A DNA stretch of 63,782 nucleotides, taken from assembly GCA_016180065.1 (NCBI GenBank), contig JACPBY010000003.1, forward strand, positions 1 through 63,782. The letters run 5' to 3'. The notes beneath the pieces are model-generated. The model saw only the letters and a program-made list of their open reading frames with translations. It did no database searches and had not been told where the DNA came from. The position numbers were made by a program, and so were the translations under genes. Origin of the DNA: Candidatus Woesearchaeota archaeon (GTDB lineage: Archaea > Nanobdellota > Nanobdellia > Woesearchaeales > UBA10216). Every line of letters starts with the position of its first letter. Position 1 is the first letter of the stretch. Positions 7,977 to 16,460 of this stretch are shown here, in pieces.

Positions 7977-10163
7977 ATGCTGATTCCACAATCGCTTGAG
8001 GAAGCGGTTGCTGTGTGGGAGCAGCACCGCGATGCGCAGTTCCCGATGTTTTCTGACATAAAGGTTGAGACAACGCCGAAGCGCAAGCCTGGCGGCAAAG
8101 GCCAGAAGCCGCAGGTGCCATGGGAGTTCTCGACCAACAACAGGAGAATCAGGGCATACATCCACGACCCTGCCGAGATTGAAAAGCGCTTCAGGGAGGC
8201 TGTTGTGCCGCTTTACGCAAAAGGGGCTTATGGCCAGGACATGAGCAAGCTGCAGAAAGACCCTCAGCGGCTTGAGGAATTTCTGAAGATGATTGCGTTC
8301 CACAACAACCTGTCGCTTCTTGGCCACGAGCTGCTGCACCCTGCTGCCTGCCCGAGCGGGGATGACGAAAAAAAGATAGACCTTGCGCTTTATGGCGGCA
8401 TAATGGAGGCAATGCCGCAGCTGCAGGCCAAAGACTGCCTCATGAAAATTGATAATGTAAGGAACCTTGTGTGGGACCACATCATTGACCTTTTCCAGTA
8501 CCACTTCATAAGTTCAGACACGCCTTACAGGAGAAACCTTGAGTCAGTGCTGTCAGCAAACGGCCATGGCGTGAATGGCTCTGTAATGGCAAGGCTTCCT
8601 GAAGGCGTTATCCCGATTTTCAACATTGTTTCGTGCACATCCTCACCTGGGCAGCCACAGCTCCAAACACCCAGCCCTCTCCAGGCTTTGACAAACGTGT
8701 TCTATGCCCTGCTCTTCTGCGGTGATACAGAAACGAGAAAAGGGCTTTATGGCAGTTTCATGGAAGACATAAAGCAGCTTAGAACTGCTTACAGCCCTGC
8801 ATTCACGGAGCAGGCAGCAAATGCTGTGGTAAGAAAAGCCATGCTGGGCTTTATTTCCGAACTTGACAGCTCTGAGCTGGGCGCAAAGGGCATCAGCCGC
8901 CCAGGATTTGAGGCGGCAGTTGATGGCATGTTCAAAAACATTGACAAGCCGCAATACAGCGCTTCTCACGGCAAGGTTGTGGAGTGGCTTGCTGCAGTGC
9001 TTGGTGACAAGGAAACAAGGTATAAGGCAGTGAAGGGCTTCATAAAGCCATTGGCGCCTTTCATATCCGTCCAGAACAATGAGGGCAGGCACAAGTATGA
9101 GGAAAGCGAAGACGAAACAGGCGCTGGCGGGGCAGGCTCTGCGCTTGAGAACCTGCTTGAGCAGCTGCCAAAGGGCGAGGCAGACCAGCTTTTGCAGGAC
9201 CTTGCAGACTCCAAGCCTGGAACAGAAAAAGAAGCAAAGCTGGTGCTGCAGGCAATGGACGATTACTACAAGCGCAACTCAAAGGAAGTCATGCTGAAAA
9301 GCCCCAAGCCACAGGCAACAACGCTTAACCTCGGCAAGAAAAAAGAGTGGCAGCTTGAGAGGTCAGAAACAGCTACTGAGCAGGAGCTGCGCGACAACTA
9401 CAATGTTGATGCCCTGATGGGGTTTGCTGCATCAACAGGCCTGCCTGTGCTGCAGAGGCTTGACGGGAATAACTGGCAGGTTAATCATTTCAGGGAAAAA
9501 GAGCTGCCCCTCACAACTTACACGTTCCAAAGCACAGGCATAGAAATGCCGAGAAACATTGTATTTCTCATTGACACATCAGGCAGCCAGCAGCAGGGAG
9601 GCACGCCGAGCGGCATGGGTGAAAGCTATGTGGGAACCGGCAACAAGTACGATGCCCTGATGCATGAGGTCTACGGCATCCTGAAAACAATGGCGAAAGC
9701 CAGCTCAGAGCAGAATGCGCCAATAAACGTATTTAACATAAACTACTCCAGTTCAACAATCGCCAAGGGGCCGGCAAGCATCCATGATTTTCTTGCACAG
9801 CCAGCCAGCCAGGAAAAAGCTGCCTTGCTCGTGCCCCAAAACGGAACCACATCACTTGACGCAGTTGTGCTGCAGGGCGTTGAAAGAAAGCTTGCGCCGG
9901 GAAAAACAGCATGGCTTGTGTTCTGCGACGGTGATTTGGAAGAGCCAACCGCCCCTGTCTTTGAGCAGTTCAGAAAAATCGCAGCCAGAAAAGACAGCAG
10001 CATAGTTTACTTCCAGATATACTCAGGCCAGAGCGGGGAGGCATTTGCTAATTTCATGCGCAATCTTGCCAAAGCCCAAAGCAATGTTACTTACAACCAC
10101 ATAACCAGCATGGACCAGGTAACAAAGGGAGCCATGAGCGTTCTGGTAAAGTACGCAAAATAA
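7977..10163 (+). CDS. vWA-domain protein with HExxH metallopeptidase-like motif
   Basis: The 728-residue protein has two recognisable parts. Residues 105-200 contain HELLH at 117-121, followed by helical segments with IMEAMPQLQ and a further His-rich stretch (FQYHF); this resembles the N-terminal putative metallopeptidase region of DUF2201/COG3864-type proteins. Residues about 525-725 form a von Willebrand A domain with a MIDAS DTSGS (near 532-536), the Thr of NGTTSLD and an Asp in VFCDGDLE. MoxR ATPases are usually paired with such vWA proteins, and the COG3864-type proteins combine exactly these two parts. An acidic Gly-rich linker with EESEDETGAGG lies near 375-390. A divergent member; protease activity is unproven. 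Confidence 0.8.
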   Translation: MLIPQSLEEAVAVWEQHRDAQFPMFSDIKVETTPKRKPGGKGQKPQVPWEFSTNNRRIRAYIHDPAEIEKRFREAVVPLYAKGAYGQDMSKLQKDPQRLEEFLKMIAFHNNLSLLGHELLHPAACPSGDDEKKIDLALYGGIMEAMPQLQAKDCLMKIDNVRNLVWDHIIDLFQYHFISSDTPYRRNLESVLSANGHGVNGSVMARLPEGVIPIFNIVSCTSSPGQPQLQTPSPLQALTNVFYALLFCGDTETRKGLYGSFMEDIKQLRTAYSPAFTEQAANAVVRKAMLGFISELDSSELGAKGISRPGFEAAVDGMFKNIDKPQYSASHGKVVEWLAAVLGDKETRYKAVKGFIKPLAPFISVQNNEGRHKYEESEDETGAGGAGSALENLLEQLPKGEADQLLQDLADSKPGTEKEAKLVLQAMDDYYKRNSKEVMLKSPKPQATTLNLGKKKEWQLERSETATEQELRDNYNVDALMGFAASTGLPVLQRLDGNNWQVNHFREKELPLTTYTFQSTGIEMPRNIVFLIDTSGSQQQGGTPSGMGESYVGTGNKYDALMHEVYGILKTMAKASSEQNAPINVFNINYSSSTIAKGPASIHDFLAQPASQEKAALLVPQNGTTSLDAVVLQGVERKLAPGKTAWLVFCDGDLEEPTAPVFEQFRKIAARKDSSIVYFQIYSGQSGEAFANFMRNLAKAQSNVTYNHITSMDQVTKGAMSVLVKYAK

Positions 10164-10175
10164 GCGAGGCAGAAA

Positions 10176-11027
10176 ATGGAAGTGACAGGTCATGACAGCG
10201 GATTTTCCAGGGGAATGGAGCTTCTCAGGAAAATGTATACGCTCACAGGGCAATACAAGGAAGCGCGCTCCCCTCTTGAGCAGGCCATTGAGGCACTTAA
10301 CCAGGGCGATGCTGTTGTCAGGGAAGCAGCCAGAGGCGGGCATGCCCGGGCCGAACTGGTAAGAAAAGCATATGGGCTTTACGAGCAGGCTAATAGACTT
10401 GCGGGCGGTGCAAGGCAGGGATTTGAGGCTTTAAAGCCTGAGCTGCAGGAATGGCTTGCGGAAGCAGGACAGGATGGCTTGAAGGATTTGGCAAAAGAGA
10501 TGGACTTAACAGCCCATTGCCAGTTGTCTATCGCAATCTCTTGCTCAACGCAGGCAGCAGCAAAGGTTCATTATGCAGACGCAATCTTTGAGAAAACGCT
10601 GAGAAAGGGCTCAAGGGAGTCTTTGGAAGCCTCTTTGGAGCTTTGCCAAACCGCTTATCAGATTTTTAGGCAGCTAAAAGAAGCAAAAACAGAAGCTGCT
10701 GACAGTGTCTTGCAGGAAAATGGTCAGCATATAAAGTCGCTGTTTGCAGACTGGGGCTACGCATACTTTGCTTTGGGTAACGACGCATACAACAGGTCAA
10801 GGGACATCATAAAAGCAGCTCATGCAAGAATGGGGCCAACCATTTCTGAATGGCTGCGTGCAAGGGAGCTTACCAGAAGCGCCCTCAAGTGGTACTCCCT
10901 GTTGGACAAGCTCAAGGGAACTGCTGATGCTGAGGGCGTTGAATTCAAGACTGTTCCCGGGCGGTTATATCCTGTGCTAAAAGAGCGAATCTCACAACTG
11001 CAGGATGAAGTTGAAAAGACGAAGTGA
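10176..11027 (+). CDS. Helical hypothetical protein, last gene of the MoxR/vWA operon
   Basis: The 283-residue protein starts at ATG 10176, 12 bases after the vWA stop. It is almost wholly alpha-helical, with heptad- and TPR-like helices (ELLRKMYTLTGQYKEARSP, SLELCQTAYQIFRQLKEAK, ELTRSALKWYSLLDKLKG). It has no signal peptide. I cannot assign a family; TPR-like adaptors are frequent partners of MoxR-vWA pairs, so an adaptor role is plausible. Downstream a new TATA element (11068) starts the next unit, marking the operon's end. Confidence 0.65.
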   Translation: MEVTGHDSGFSRGMELLRKMYTLTGQYKEARSPLEQAIEALNQGDAVVREAARGGHARAELVRKAYGLYEQANRLAGGARQGFEALKPELQEWLAEAGQDGLKDLAKEMDLTAHCQLSIAISCSTQAAAKVHYADAIFEKTLRKGSRESLEASLELCQTAYQIFRQLKEAKTEAADSVLQENGQHIKSLFADWGYAYFALGNDAYNRSRDIIKAAHARMGPTISEWLRARELTRSALKWYSLLDKLKGTADAEGVEFKTVPGRLYPVLKERISQLQDEVEKTK

Positions 11028-11067
11028 AGGTTAAAATGCCGCTTATGTGCAATCCATCTGGCAAAGG

Positions 11068-11075
11068 TTTAAAAA
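11068..11075 (+). promoter_or_regulatory. TATA element for the SPFH gene
   Basis: TTTAAAAA lies 45 bases before ATG 11120. Together with GGGAGGTGG at 11105-11113 it supports a leadered start at 11120 rather than the GTG at 11111. Confidence 0.45.
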
Positions 11076-11119
11076 GCAGCAAAGCTTATAGCAAATATCA
11101 ATAGCGGGAGGTGGTTTGC

Positions 11120-11995
11120 ATGGCTTTGCCTTTGTTTGCTGACATTCTGATTGGTGCGGCTGTTGCGCTGCTCCTGATGTCCATCAGGACAGTCAGGCCA
11201 ACCAGCAGGGGCTTGATTGAACGGCTTGGCAGGTATAACCGCTTTGCAGAGCCAGGACTGCACTTCGTGATTCCAGTGCTGGAAAGAATGTTCAGGGTAA
11301 ACGTAACTGAACGCATGGTTGAAGCCACCCCACAGGAAATAATCACCAGCGACAAGCTGAACGCCCAGGTGGATGCCCAGATTTACTTTAAAGTCAAATC
11401 CGATGAGGCAAGCGTCAAGGCATCGCAATACAATGTATACAACTACGAATTCCAGATAACCAACCTGGCCCGGACAACGCTGAGGAACATCATCGGAACG
11501 ATGAAGCTGACAGAAGCAAACAGCGAGCGCGGCAAGATAAATGCCGACCTGCAAAAAACGCTGCTTGTCGAAACAGCAAAATGGGGGATTGATGTCATAA
11601 GGACCGAGCTGAAGGAGATTGACCCGCCCAAGGACGTGCAGGAAACCATGAACAAGGTTGTCAAGGCAGAAAACGAGAAGGTTGCTGCTGTTGACTTTGC
11701 CACCGCAGTTGAAACCCAGGCAGACGGCAAGAGGAGGGCTGCAATTAAGGAAGCAGAGGGCATGAAGGCAAACCGCATCCTTGTAGCTGAGGGCGAGGCC
11801 GAAGCCATACAGTTGGTGAACGAAGCTGCGCAGAAGTATTTCAAGGGAGATGCCAAGGAGCTGAAGAGGCTTGAAGTCATCGAACACAGCCTTAAGGACA
11901 ACACGAAAATCCTCCTGTCAGAATCCGGCCTCAACCCCACCATCATCCTGGGAGACGAGAAGATAGTCCCAATCAGGGCGAAGGAAGGGAAATAG
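11120..11995 (+). CDS. SPFH/stomatin-like membrane protein
   Basis: The 291-residue protein begins at ATG 11120 after a GGGAGGTGG site. One N-terminal membrane segment (residues 2-22) is followed by RGLIERLGRYNRFAEPGLHF, the typical opening of prohibitin/stomatin (SPFH) domains, then the domain to about residue 180 (RTTLRNIIGTM, DPPKDVQETM) and an Ala/Glu-rich coiled coil (about 185-260). Such proteins oligomerise in membranes and often work with NfeD or membrane proteases. An SppA-type membrane peptidase is encoded at 25190-26161, not adjacent. It has its own promoter, so it need not belong to the preceding operon. Confidence 0.9.
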   Translation: MALPLFADILIGAAVALLLMSIRTVRPTSRGLIERLGRYNRFAEPGLHFVIPVLERMFRVNVTERMVEATPQEIITSDKLNAQVDAQIYFKVKSDEASVKASQYNVYNYEFQITNLARTTLRNIIGTMKLTEANSERGKINADLQKTLLVETAKWGIDVIRTELKEIDPPKDVQETMNKVVKAENEKVAAVDFATAVETQADGKRRAAIKEAEGMKANRILVAEGEAEAIQLVNEAAQKYFKGDAKELKRLEVIEHSLKDNTKILLSESGLNPTIILGDEKIVPIRAKEGK

Positions 11996-12103
11996 GGTTG
12001 TGGATGGAAAGAAGGGCAAGACTTAGAAGGTGAAATAAGAAACGGAAAATTGATAATCAGTAAAAATGATAAAAGCAGGGTAGATTTGAAAGATGGGTAA
12101 AAA

Positions 12104-12427
12104 TTGCAACAAATTAGAAAGGATGCTGGAAAATTATTGGTGCTTTTGTGCAAATTCTATAATGAACGCTTTGTTGTCCCAAGTTATGAATTTGTATTTA
12201 ACAAAATGGGTTTTGAAAAGAGAAGGTTACTTGTCGCAGCTAAATATCTTGATGGCAAAAATTTTATCAAAGCCAAATTTATGGGCGATGGTAGTTTTTT
12301 CATAGTAAGTGTTGAACCCCCTGCAATTGATATGACTTTTAACAGTGCTGACGAATTCAAAAGAAATTTTGGTTTTGAAGTTAATTTATGGCTAATGAAA
12401 TTTAAATGGGGTGCTGAAGACCGATAA
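12104..12427 (+). CDS. Small hypothetical protein, possibly 5'-truncated
   Basis: A 107-residue frame opens with TTG 12104, directly after an in-frame TAA (12098-12100). The protein (LLVLLCKFYNERFVVPSYEFVF, then a basic EKRRLLVAAKYL helix and a mixed strand region) looks like a small helical/winged domain; no family is assigned. The 34 codons before the TAA also read as protein-like (GEIRNGKLIISKND), so the stop may be a nonsense mutation in a longer gene, or the TTG may be the true start. The gene is markedly more A+T-rich than its neighbours, which fits acquisition. Confidence 0.45.
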   Translation: MQQIRKDAGKLLVLLCKFYNERFVVPSYEFVFNKMGFEKRRLLVAAKYLDGKNFIKAKFMGDGSFFIVSVEPPAIDMTFNSADEFKRNFGFEVNLWLMKFKWGAEDR

Positions 12428-12479
12428 AAGATTATTTAAAAAATACCAAACGTCAAGTTTACAGCTCACAAAACAATCA

Positions 12480-12489
12480 ACTTTAAATA
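12480..12489 (+). promoter_or_regulatory. TATA element for the DUF3467-thermosome unit
   Basis: ACTTTAAATA is in an A+T-rich gap (12428-12555) with no gene. The first downstream gene starts at 12556 behind GAGGTGA, and the thermosome and fabI follow with gaps of 15 and 2 bases, so this promoter may drive all three. Confidence 0.45.
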
Positions 12490-12555
12490 GAACCTGTTGT
12501 TTACCTTTTCTGCAGGTTTTGGGTTTGTGGGGAGTTTTTTGTTGAGGTGATTTGA

Positions 12556-12906
12556 ATGGAACAGCCTGAGCAGCCGCAGCTTAACATTGAGGTCCAGAAC
12601 GGCGTTGATTTCTTTGCAGACCAGGTGAGCGTTTCGCACAACCCGCTCAGGTTCGTGGTTGACTTCACGAGGACGGCCCCGAGGATTGACGGCTCTGCCA
12701 CATCCCAGCCAAGGATTGTGATGAGCCATAACGTTGTCCTGATTGACCCTTACCTTGCGCTTGAGTTTGTCAATGTCCTGAAGGATAACATTGCAAGGTA
12801 TGAGAAGCGCTACGGCAAGATAAGCAGGCCTGCCCAGCTCAAAAAGCTTGATGAGGAAGCCAAAAAAGCAGGCAAGAAGGAAGCCAGGCAGGAATATTTT
12901 GGATAA
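12556..12906 (+). CDS. DUF3467-family protein
   Basis: The 116-residue protein has the DUF3467 layout: [23 protein letters not shown], then a PRIVMSH strand, [18 protein letters not shown] and a helical YEKRYGKI end. The function of the family is unknown; members are small cytosolic proteins in bacteria and archaea. A Lys/Glu-rich tail ([17 protein letters not shown]) extends the core. It starts at ATG 12556 after GAGGTGATTTG and lies 15 bases before the thermosome start, so it is probably co-transcribed with it. Confidence 0.75.
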   Translation: MEQPEQPQLNIEVQNGVDFFADQVSVSHNPLRFVVDFTRTAPRIDGSATSQPRIVMSHNVVLIDPYLALEFVNVLKDNIARYEKRYGKISRPAQLKKLDEEAKKAGKKEARQEYFG

Positions 12907-12921
12907 TGGGGGGATGTGAAA

Positions 12922-14556
12922 ATGGCACAGCAGATACAGCCTATCTTTATTTTGCCTGAGGGCAGCCAGAGGACGACAGGGAAGACTGCCCAGCACGCCA
13001 ACATAATGGCTGCAAAGGCGGTTTCCGATACAGTCAGGACAACCCTTGGCCCGAAAGGGATGGACAAGATGCTGGTTGACAACCTTGGCGATATAGTAAT
13101 CACAAATGATGGGGTGACAATCCTTGAGGAGATGAACGTGGAGCACCCTGCTGCAAAGATGATTGTTGAGGTAGCAAAGACGCAGGAAGACGAAATCGGA
13201 GACGGCACTACAACTGCGGTTGTGATTGCAGGAGAGCTTCTCAAGAAGGCAGAAGACCTGCTTGACCAGGACGTCCACCCAACATTGATAGTCCGGGGCT
13301 ACCGCATGGCTTCAGAGAAGGCTCTTGAGATCCTGAACAGCATAGCAGAATCAATAAGCGAAAAGGATGTTGACGTGCTTGAAAAGATAGCCATGACCGC
13401 GATGACAGGCAAAGGCGCTGAAAAAGCAAAAGAGCACCTGTCAAAGCTCGCCGTCAGGGCAGTGAAAGACGTTGCAGACTCAGCCAACGGGAAGCTTTCA
13501 GTGAACAAGGACAACATCAAGATTGAGAAGAAAGTCGGGGGAGCGGTTGAGGACACAGAGCTGGTTGAGGGCATAATCCTTGACAAAGAGAAAGTGCACC
13601 CAAGCATGCCTGACAGTGCCAAGGCAGCAAAGGTTGCGCTGCTTGATGTGGCAATAGAAATAAAAAGCACGGAAACAGAAGCCAAGATACAGCTTACCGA
13701 CCCAAACCAGCTTCAGGGCTTCATAGAAATGGAGGAAAAGCTAATCAGGGATAAGGTTGAGAAAGTTGCAAGGTCGGGAGCCAACGTTGTGTTCTGCCAG
13801 AAAGGAATAGACGACCTTGCGCAGCATTTCATGGCAAAGAAAGGCATGTATGCAGCCAGAAGGGTGAGCAAGAGCGACATGGAGAAACTGGCAAGAGCCA
13901 CCGGCGGCAAGATAGTAACAAGCCTTGATGACCTTTCAGCTTCAGACCTCGGCTTTGCAGGCGTTGTTGAGGCAAAGAAAGTGGGGGATGAAGACATGAC
14001 CTTTGTAAGGGACTGCAAGAATGCCAAGGCAGTAACCATCCTTGTCAGGGGAGGCACTGAGCACGTGGTTGCTGAGGTAAAAAGGGCAGTGGAGGACGCT
14101 ATTGGCGATGTTGCCTCTGCACTGGCAAGTGGAAAGGTTGTGTCAGGCGCAGGCGCAACAGAGATAGAGCTTGCCTTGCAGCTCAGGCGGTATGCCGAAA
14201 GCCTGTCAGGAAGGGAGCAGCTTGCAGTCAACTCGTTTGCAGAGGCTATTGAGATAATACCCAGGACACTGGCTGAAAACTCAGGCCTTGACCCGATAGA
14301 CATACTGACCGAGCTCAAGAGCCAGCACGACAAGGGCAGAAAATGGGCAGGCATAGACGTATTCACAGGCAAGATAATGGATGCATGGAAGGAAGGCGTG
14401 ATTGAGCCTTTGAAGGTCAAGACCCAGGCCGTTTCATCAGCAAGCGAGGTAGCCGGGATGATTCTGAGGATAGACGATGTCATAGCCTCAGGCAAGTCCG
14501 AGTCCAGGGGCCCAGGCATGCCTCCTGGCGGCCCGGAAGGGATGGGCGACTATTGA
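12922..14556 (+). CDS. thsA: Thermosome subunit (group II chaperonin)
   Basis: The 544-residue chaperonin starts at ATG 12922 (GGGGGGATGTG upstream). The family's hallmarks are in order: [12 protein letters not shown] (nucleotide binding), [18 protein letters not shown] near residue 92, the apical domain in the middle, [17 protein letters not shown] and [13 protein letters not shown], and a Gly/Met/Pro-rich tail. It forms the ATP-driven double-ring folding chamber of the archaeal cytosol. Length is normal. Its stop overlaps the start region of fabI, so the two appear co-transcribed. Confidence 0.98.
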   Translation: MAQQIQPIFILPEGSQRTTGKTAQHANIMAAKAVSDTVRTTLGPKGMDKMLVDNLGDIVITNDGVTILEEMNVEHPAAKMIVEVAKTQEDEIGDGTTTAVVIAGELLKKAEDLLDQDVHPTLIVRGYRMASEKALEILNSIAESISEKDVDVLEKIAMTAMTGKGAEKAKEHLSKLAVRAVKDVADSANGKLSVNKDNIKIEKKVGGAVEDTELVEGIILDKEKVHPSMPDSAKAAKVALLDVAIEIKSTETEAKIQLTDPNQLQGFIEMEEKLIRDKVEKVARSGANVVFCQKGIDDLAQHFMAKKGMYAARRVSKSDMEKLARATGGKIVTSLDDLSASDLGFAGVVEAKKVGDEDMTFVRDCKNAKAVTILVRGGTEHVVAEVKRAVEDAIGDVASALASGKVVSGAGATEIELALQLRRYAESLSGREQLAVNSFAEAIEIIPRTLAENSGLDPIDILTELKSQHDKGRKWAGIDVFTGKIMDAWKEGVIEPLKVKTQAVSSASEVAGMILRIDDVIASGKSESRGPGMPPGGPEGMGDY

Positions 14557-14558
14557 AA

Positions 14559-15356
14559 ATGGGGCTGCTTGGCGGCAAAAACGCGCTTGTTCTGGGAGTT
14601 GCCAACCACAACTCCATAGCCTGGGGAATAGCACAGGCATTTAAGCTCGAAGGAGCCGATGTTGGCTTGACTTATGCAACGGAACGGCTTGAAAACAGCG
14701 TTTCTTCGCTTGCAAAGTCTATCGGCTGCGGCTTTGTAGAGCGATGCGATGTTTCAAAAGACGAAGACATCGCAAGGCTGGTTGGTGAAGCAAATGCTGC
14801 GTTTGGCAGCATTGACATACTCGTTCACTCCATCGCGTTTGCAAGAAGGGGAGAGCTCACAGGGCAGTTCTACAACACAACCCGCGAAGGGTTCCACGAA
14901 GCGATGGACATCAGCGTTTACTCGCTTGTAGCCCTTGTAAAAGCTTTGCTTCCAATAATGAAGCAGGGAGGCGCAGTTCTTGCCATGTCACATCACGGCT
15001 CGCAGCAGGTTTTTCCAAACTATAATGTGATGGGCGTGGCAAAGGCAGCATTGGAGGCTTCAATACGCTACCTGGCAGCCGACCTTGGGCAGCAAGGCAT
15101 ACGGGTTAACGCCATTTCGGCAGGGCCAATGAACACCTTATCTGCAAGGGGCATCCCAGGCTTTGTTGAAATGCATACTGCTTCAAGGGATATTGCTCCG
15201 CTGCGCCGCAATGTTACCCCTGATGACATCGGCAAAGCAGCAGTTTACCTTTGCTCAGGCCAGTCGGCAGCTGTTACAGGACAAATCCACTATGTAGATG
15301 CGGGTTTAAGCACAGTAGCTTTTGCAAAAGGCAGCGAACCTAACTTGGGCGCTTAG
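14559..15356 (+). CDS. fabI: Enoyl-[acyl-carrier-protein] reductase, FabI type
   Basis: The 265-residue protein matches bacterial FabI: NHNSIAWGIA nucleotide-binding segment, LVHSIAFA, PNYNVMGVAKAALE with Tyr155 and Lys162 (E. coli Tyr156/Lys163), and VRVNAISAGPMNTLSA-like segment. FabI reduces enoyl-ACP with NADH in type II fatty-acid synthesis, a pathway most archaea lack. The first active-site Tyr of the E. coli enzyme (Tyr146, SYLG) is His145 here (SHHG). It begins at ATG 14559, 3 bases after the thermosome stop; an upstream TTG lies inside that gene. It could act in a bacterial-type fatty-acid pathway or have shifted to another enoyl substrate. Transfer from bacteria is likely. Confidence 0.9.
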   Translation: MGLLGGKNALVLGVANHNSIAWGIAQAFKLEGADVGLTYATERLENSVSSLAKSIGCGFVERCDVSKDEDIARLVGEANAAFGSIDILVHSIAFARRGELTGQFYNTTREGFHEAMDISVYSLVALVKALLPIMKQGGAVLAMSHHGSQQVFPNYNVMGVAKAALEASIRYLAADLGQQGIRVNAISAGPMNTLSARGIPGFVEMHTASRDIAPLRRNVTPDDIGKAAVYLCSGQSAAVTGQIHYVDAGLSTVAFAKGSEPNLGA

Positions 15357-15410
15357 GCGAACCTTTTTTGTTGCATCTCCAATAAGGTTGTTCGTTTAAA
15401 CATCTGTTAG

Positions 15411-15428
15411 GTATACTTTTTTGTATAC
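15411..15428. repeat. Short inverted repeat after fabI
   Basis: GTATAC (15411-15416) and GTATAC (15423-15428) are separated by six T residues, so the unit folds into a 6-bp hairpin. It follows a T-run at 15364-15369 and may belong to the transcription end of the fabI unit. Confidence 0.35.
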
Positions 15429-15503
15429 TCACAGCCTCTTTTCGCTATTTTCAAACGGGCTTATAAGCTTTTTTTTAGCGGTTTGTATTATCAATTAAAA
15501 AAG

Positions 15504-15512
15504 TTTAAATAA
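15504..15512 (+). promoter_or_regulatory. TATA element in the fabI-15766 gap
   Basis: TTTAAATAA preceded by an A-rich BRE-like stretch (AAAAAAG) is a strong archaeal promoter pattern. No coding frame follows for 250 bases, so it would drive the structured transcript at 15533-15683. Confidence 0.5.
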
Positions 15513-15532
15513 TAGAAGTGCTTACTATGCTC

Positions 15533-15683
15533 TTCAGGGGAATTAAAGCAGGGAGTTTAATTTCACCGAAGAAGTTTACAAAAAGCTGTGTTAAGGTTTG
15601 GAAGTTCATCACAACATCACGTTCCTGCCTCCTGGGCGTAGGAGTTTTGCACACCTCTTTTTCTCCTACGCCTTGGGGCGGAA
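15533..15683 (+). ncRNA. Candidate structured non-coding RNA
   Basis: The 409-base gap 15357-15765 has no convincing gene. Downstream of a good TATA element there are two strong hairpins. GGAATTAAA (15539-15547) pairs with TTTAATTTC (15556-15564). A long hairpin has GGCGTAGGAG (15635-15644) pairing perfectly with CTCCTACGCC (15663-15672), extended below by TTCC/GCCTC (15622-15631) with GGGGC/GGAA (15675-15683). A fresh promoter (15711) for the next gene follows. It matches no RNA family I know; a long leader or terminator is the alternative. Confidence 0.4.
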
Positions 15684-15765
15684 ATTCTTGATTCTGCCAA
15701 AAATTAAAAAAGTTTAAAAACACGACAGCCAATAAGCCAGCAGTAATCAAAAAAACGGTGCTGAG

Positions 15766-16236
15766 ATGAGTGTAGAAACGATTGTCGGTCCTTCAAAGTC
15801 AAAGCCCTCTTCTGAAAAGGAAGCGCTGAGGGACAGCGTTGAGGAGCTTATCCTTGCTGTCAGGACTTTGATAAGCGTCTTTGAGAAGGCCAAGGACGAG
15901 ATTAAGGCTGAGCCCACCCAACAGGTCCTGATGAAGCTGGACGAACTCACAATTTACAACAAGCAGCTCATTGAGCAAAACCGCGAGGTGCTGGAACAGA
16001 CGGGCAAGCTGCTTCAGCAGAACAAGGATGTTGCGCATTCCCTGCTTATGCTTCTTGACCTCCACAGGGAGCACCTTCCCGAGATAGCAAAGCACACAAG
16101 GCTCACATCAGAGGTAAGAAGGGTTCAGCCCTCAGGATACCATGGCGCAGCATTTGCCAGGACCAGGCGCCCAAGGCTTCCCATGGAAAACAGAGAGCCT
16201 GACACCGGGCAGCCGGAAAGCATTCTGCACCCGTGA
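15766..16236 (+). CDS. Coiled-coil hypothetical protein
   Basis: The 156-residue protein starts at ATG 15766 after GGTGCTGAG, about 50 bases after a TTTAAAAA box. The centre (about 20-115) is a continuous coiled coil (DSVEELILAVRTLISVFEKAKDE, LDELTIYNKQLIEQNREVLEQ); the C-terminus is basic and Pro/Arg-rich (RTRRPRLPMENREP) and probably disordered. No signal peptide is seen. It is coupled to the next small gene, whose start lies 12 bases downstream. Similar coiled-coil proteins occur in many DPANN genomes; the function is unknown. Confidence 0.7.
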   Translation: MSVETIVGPSKSKPSSEKEALRDSVEELILAVRTLISVFEKAKDEIKAEPTQQVLMKLDELTIYNKQLIEQNREVLEQTGKLLQQNKDVAHSLLMLLDLHREHLPEIAKHTRLTSEVRRVQPSGYHGAAFARTRRPRLPMENREPDTGQPESILHP

Positions 16237-16247
16237 GGCATAGAAAA

Positions 16248-16454
16248 ATGCTTTCAAGCCCAATGGCGCATTATTTCAGGCATGCGTTGCTGGCGTATAA
16301 GGAAAAAGGCTCCGGCCTCAGGCAGAAGATAGAAGCTTGCCGGAAGCTGAGCCACATTGAAAGCTCTTTGCTGAAGCTGCAGGAGAAGAATCCCGGGCAC
16401 ACTAAGCTGGTTGCTCTTCTGGAAAAAGTGAGAAGCATAAAGGCTGGCATTTAG
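16248..16454 (+). CDS. Small helical hypothetical protein
   Basis: The 68-residue protein starts at ATG 16248, placed by GTGAGG at 16233-16238; an in-frame GTG there is less likely. The sequence is a helical hairpin rich in Lys/Leu (GLRQKIEACRKLSHIESSLLKL, VALLEKVRSIKAG). It follows the coiled-coil gene closely and converges on the histone gene on the other strand, six bases away. Confidence 0.55.
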   Translation: MLSSPMAHYFRHALLAYKEKGSGLRQKIEACRKLSHIESSLLKLQEKNPGHTKLVALLEKVRSIKAGI

Positions 16455-16460
16455 GCTGTT

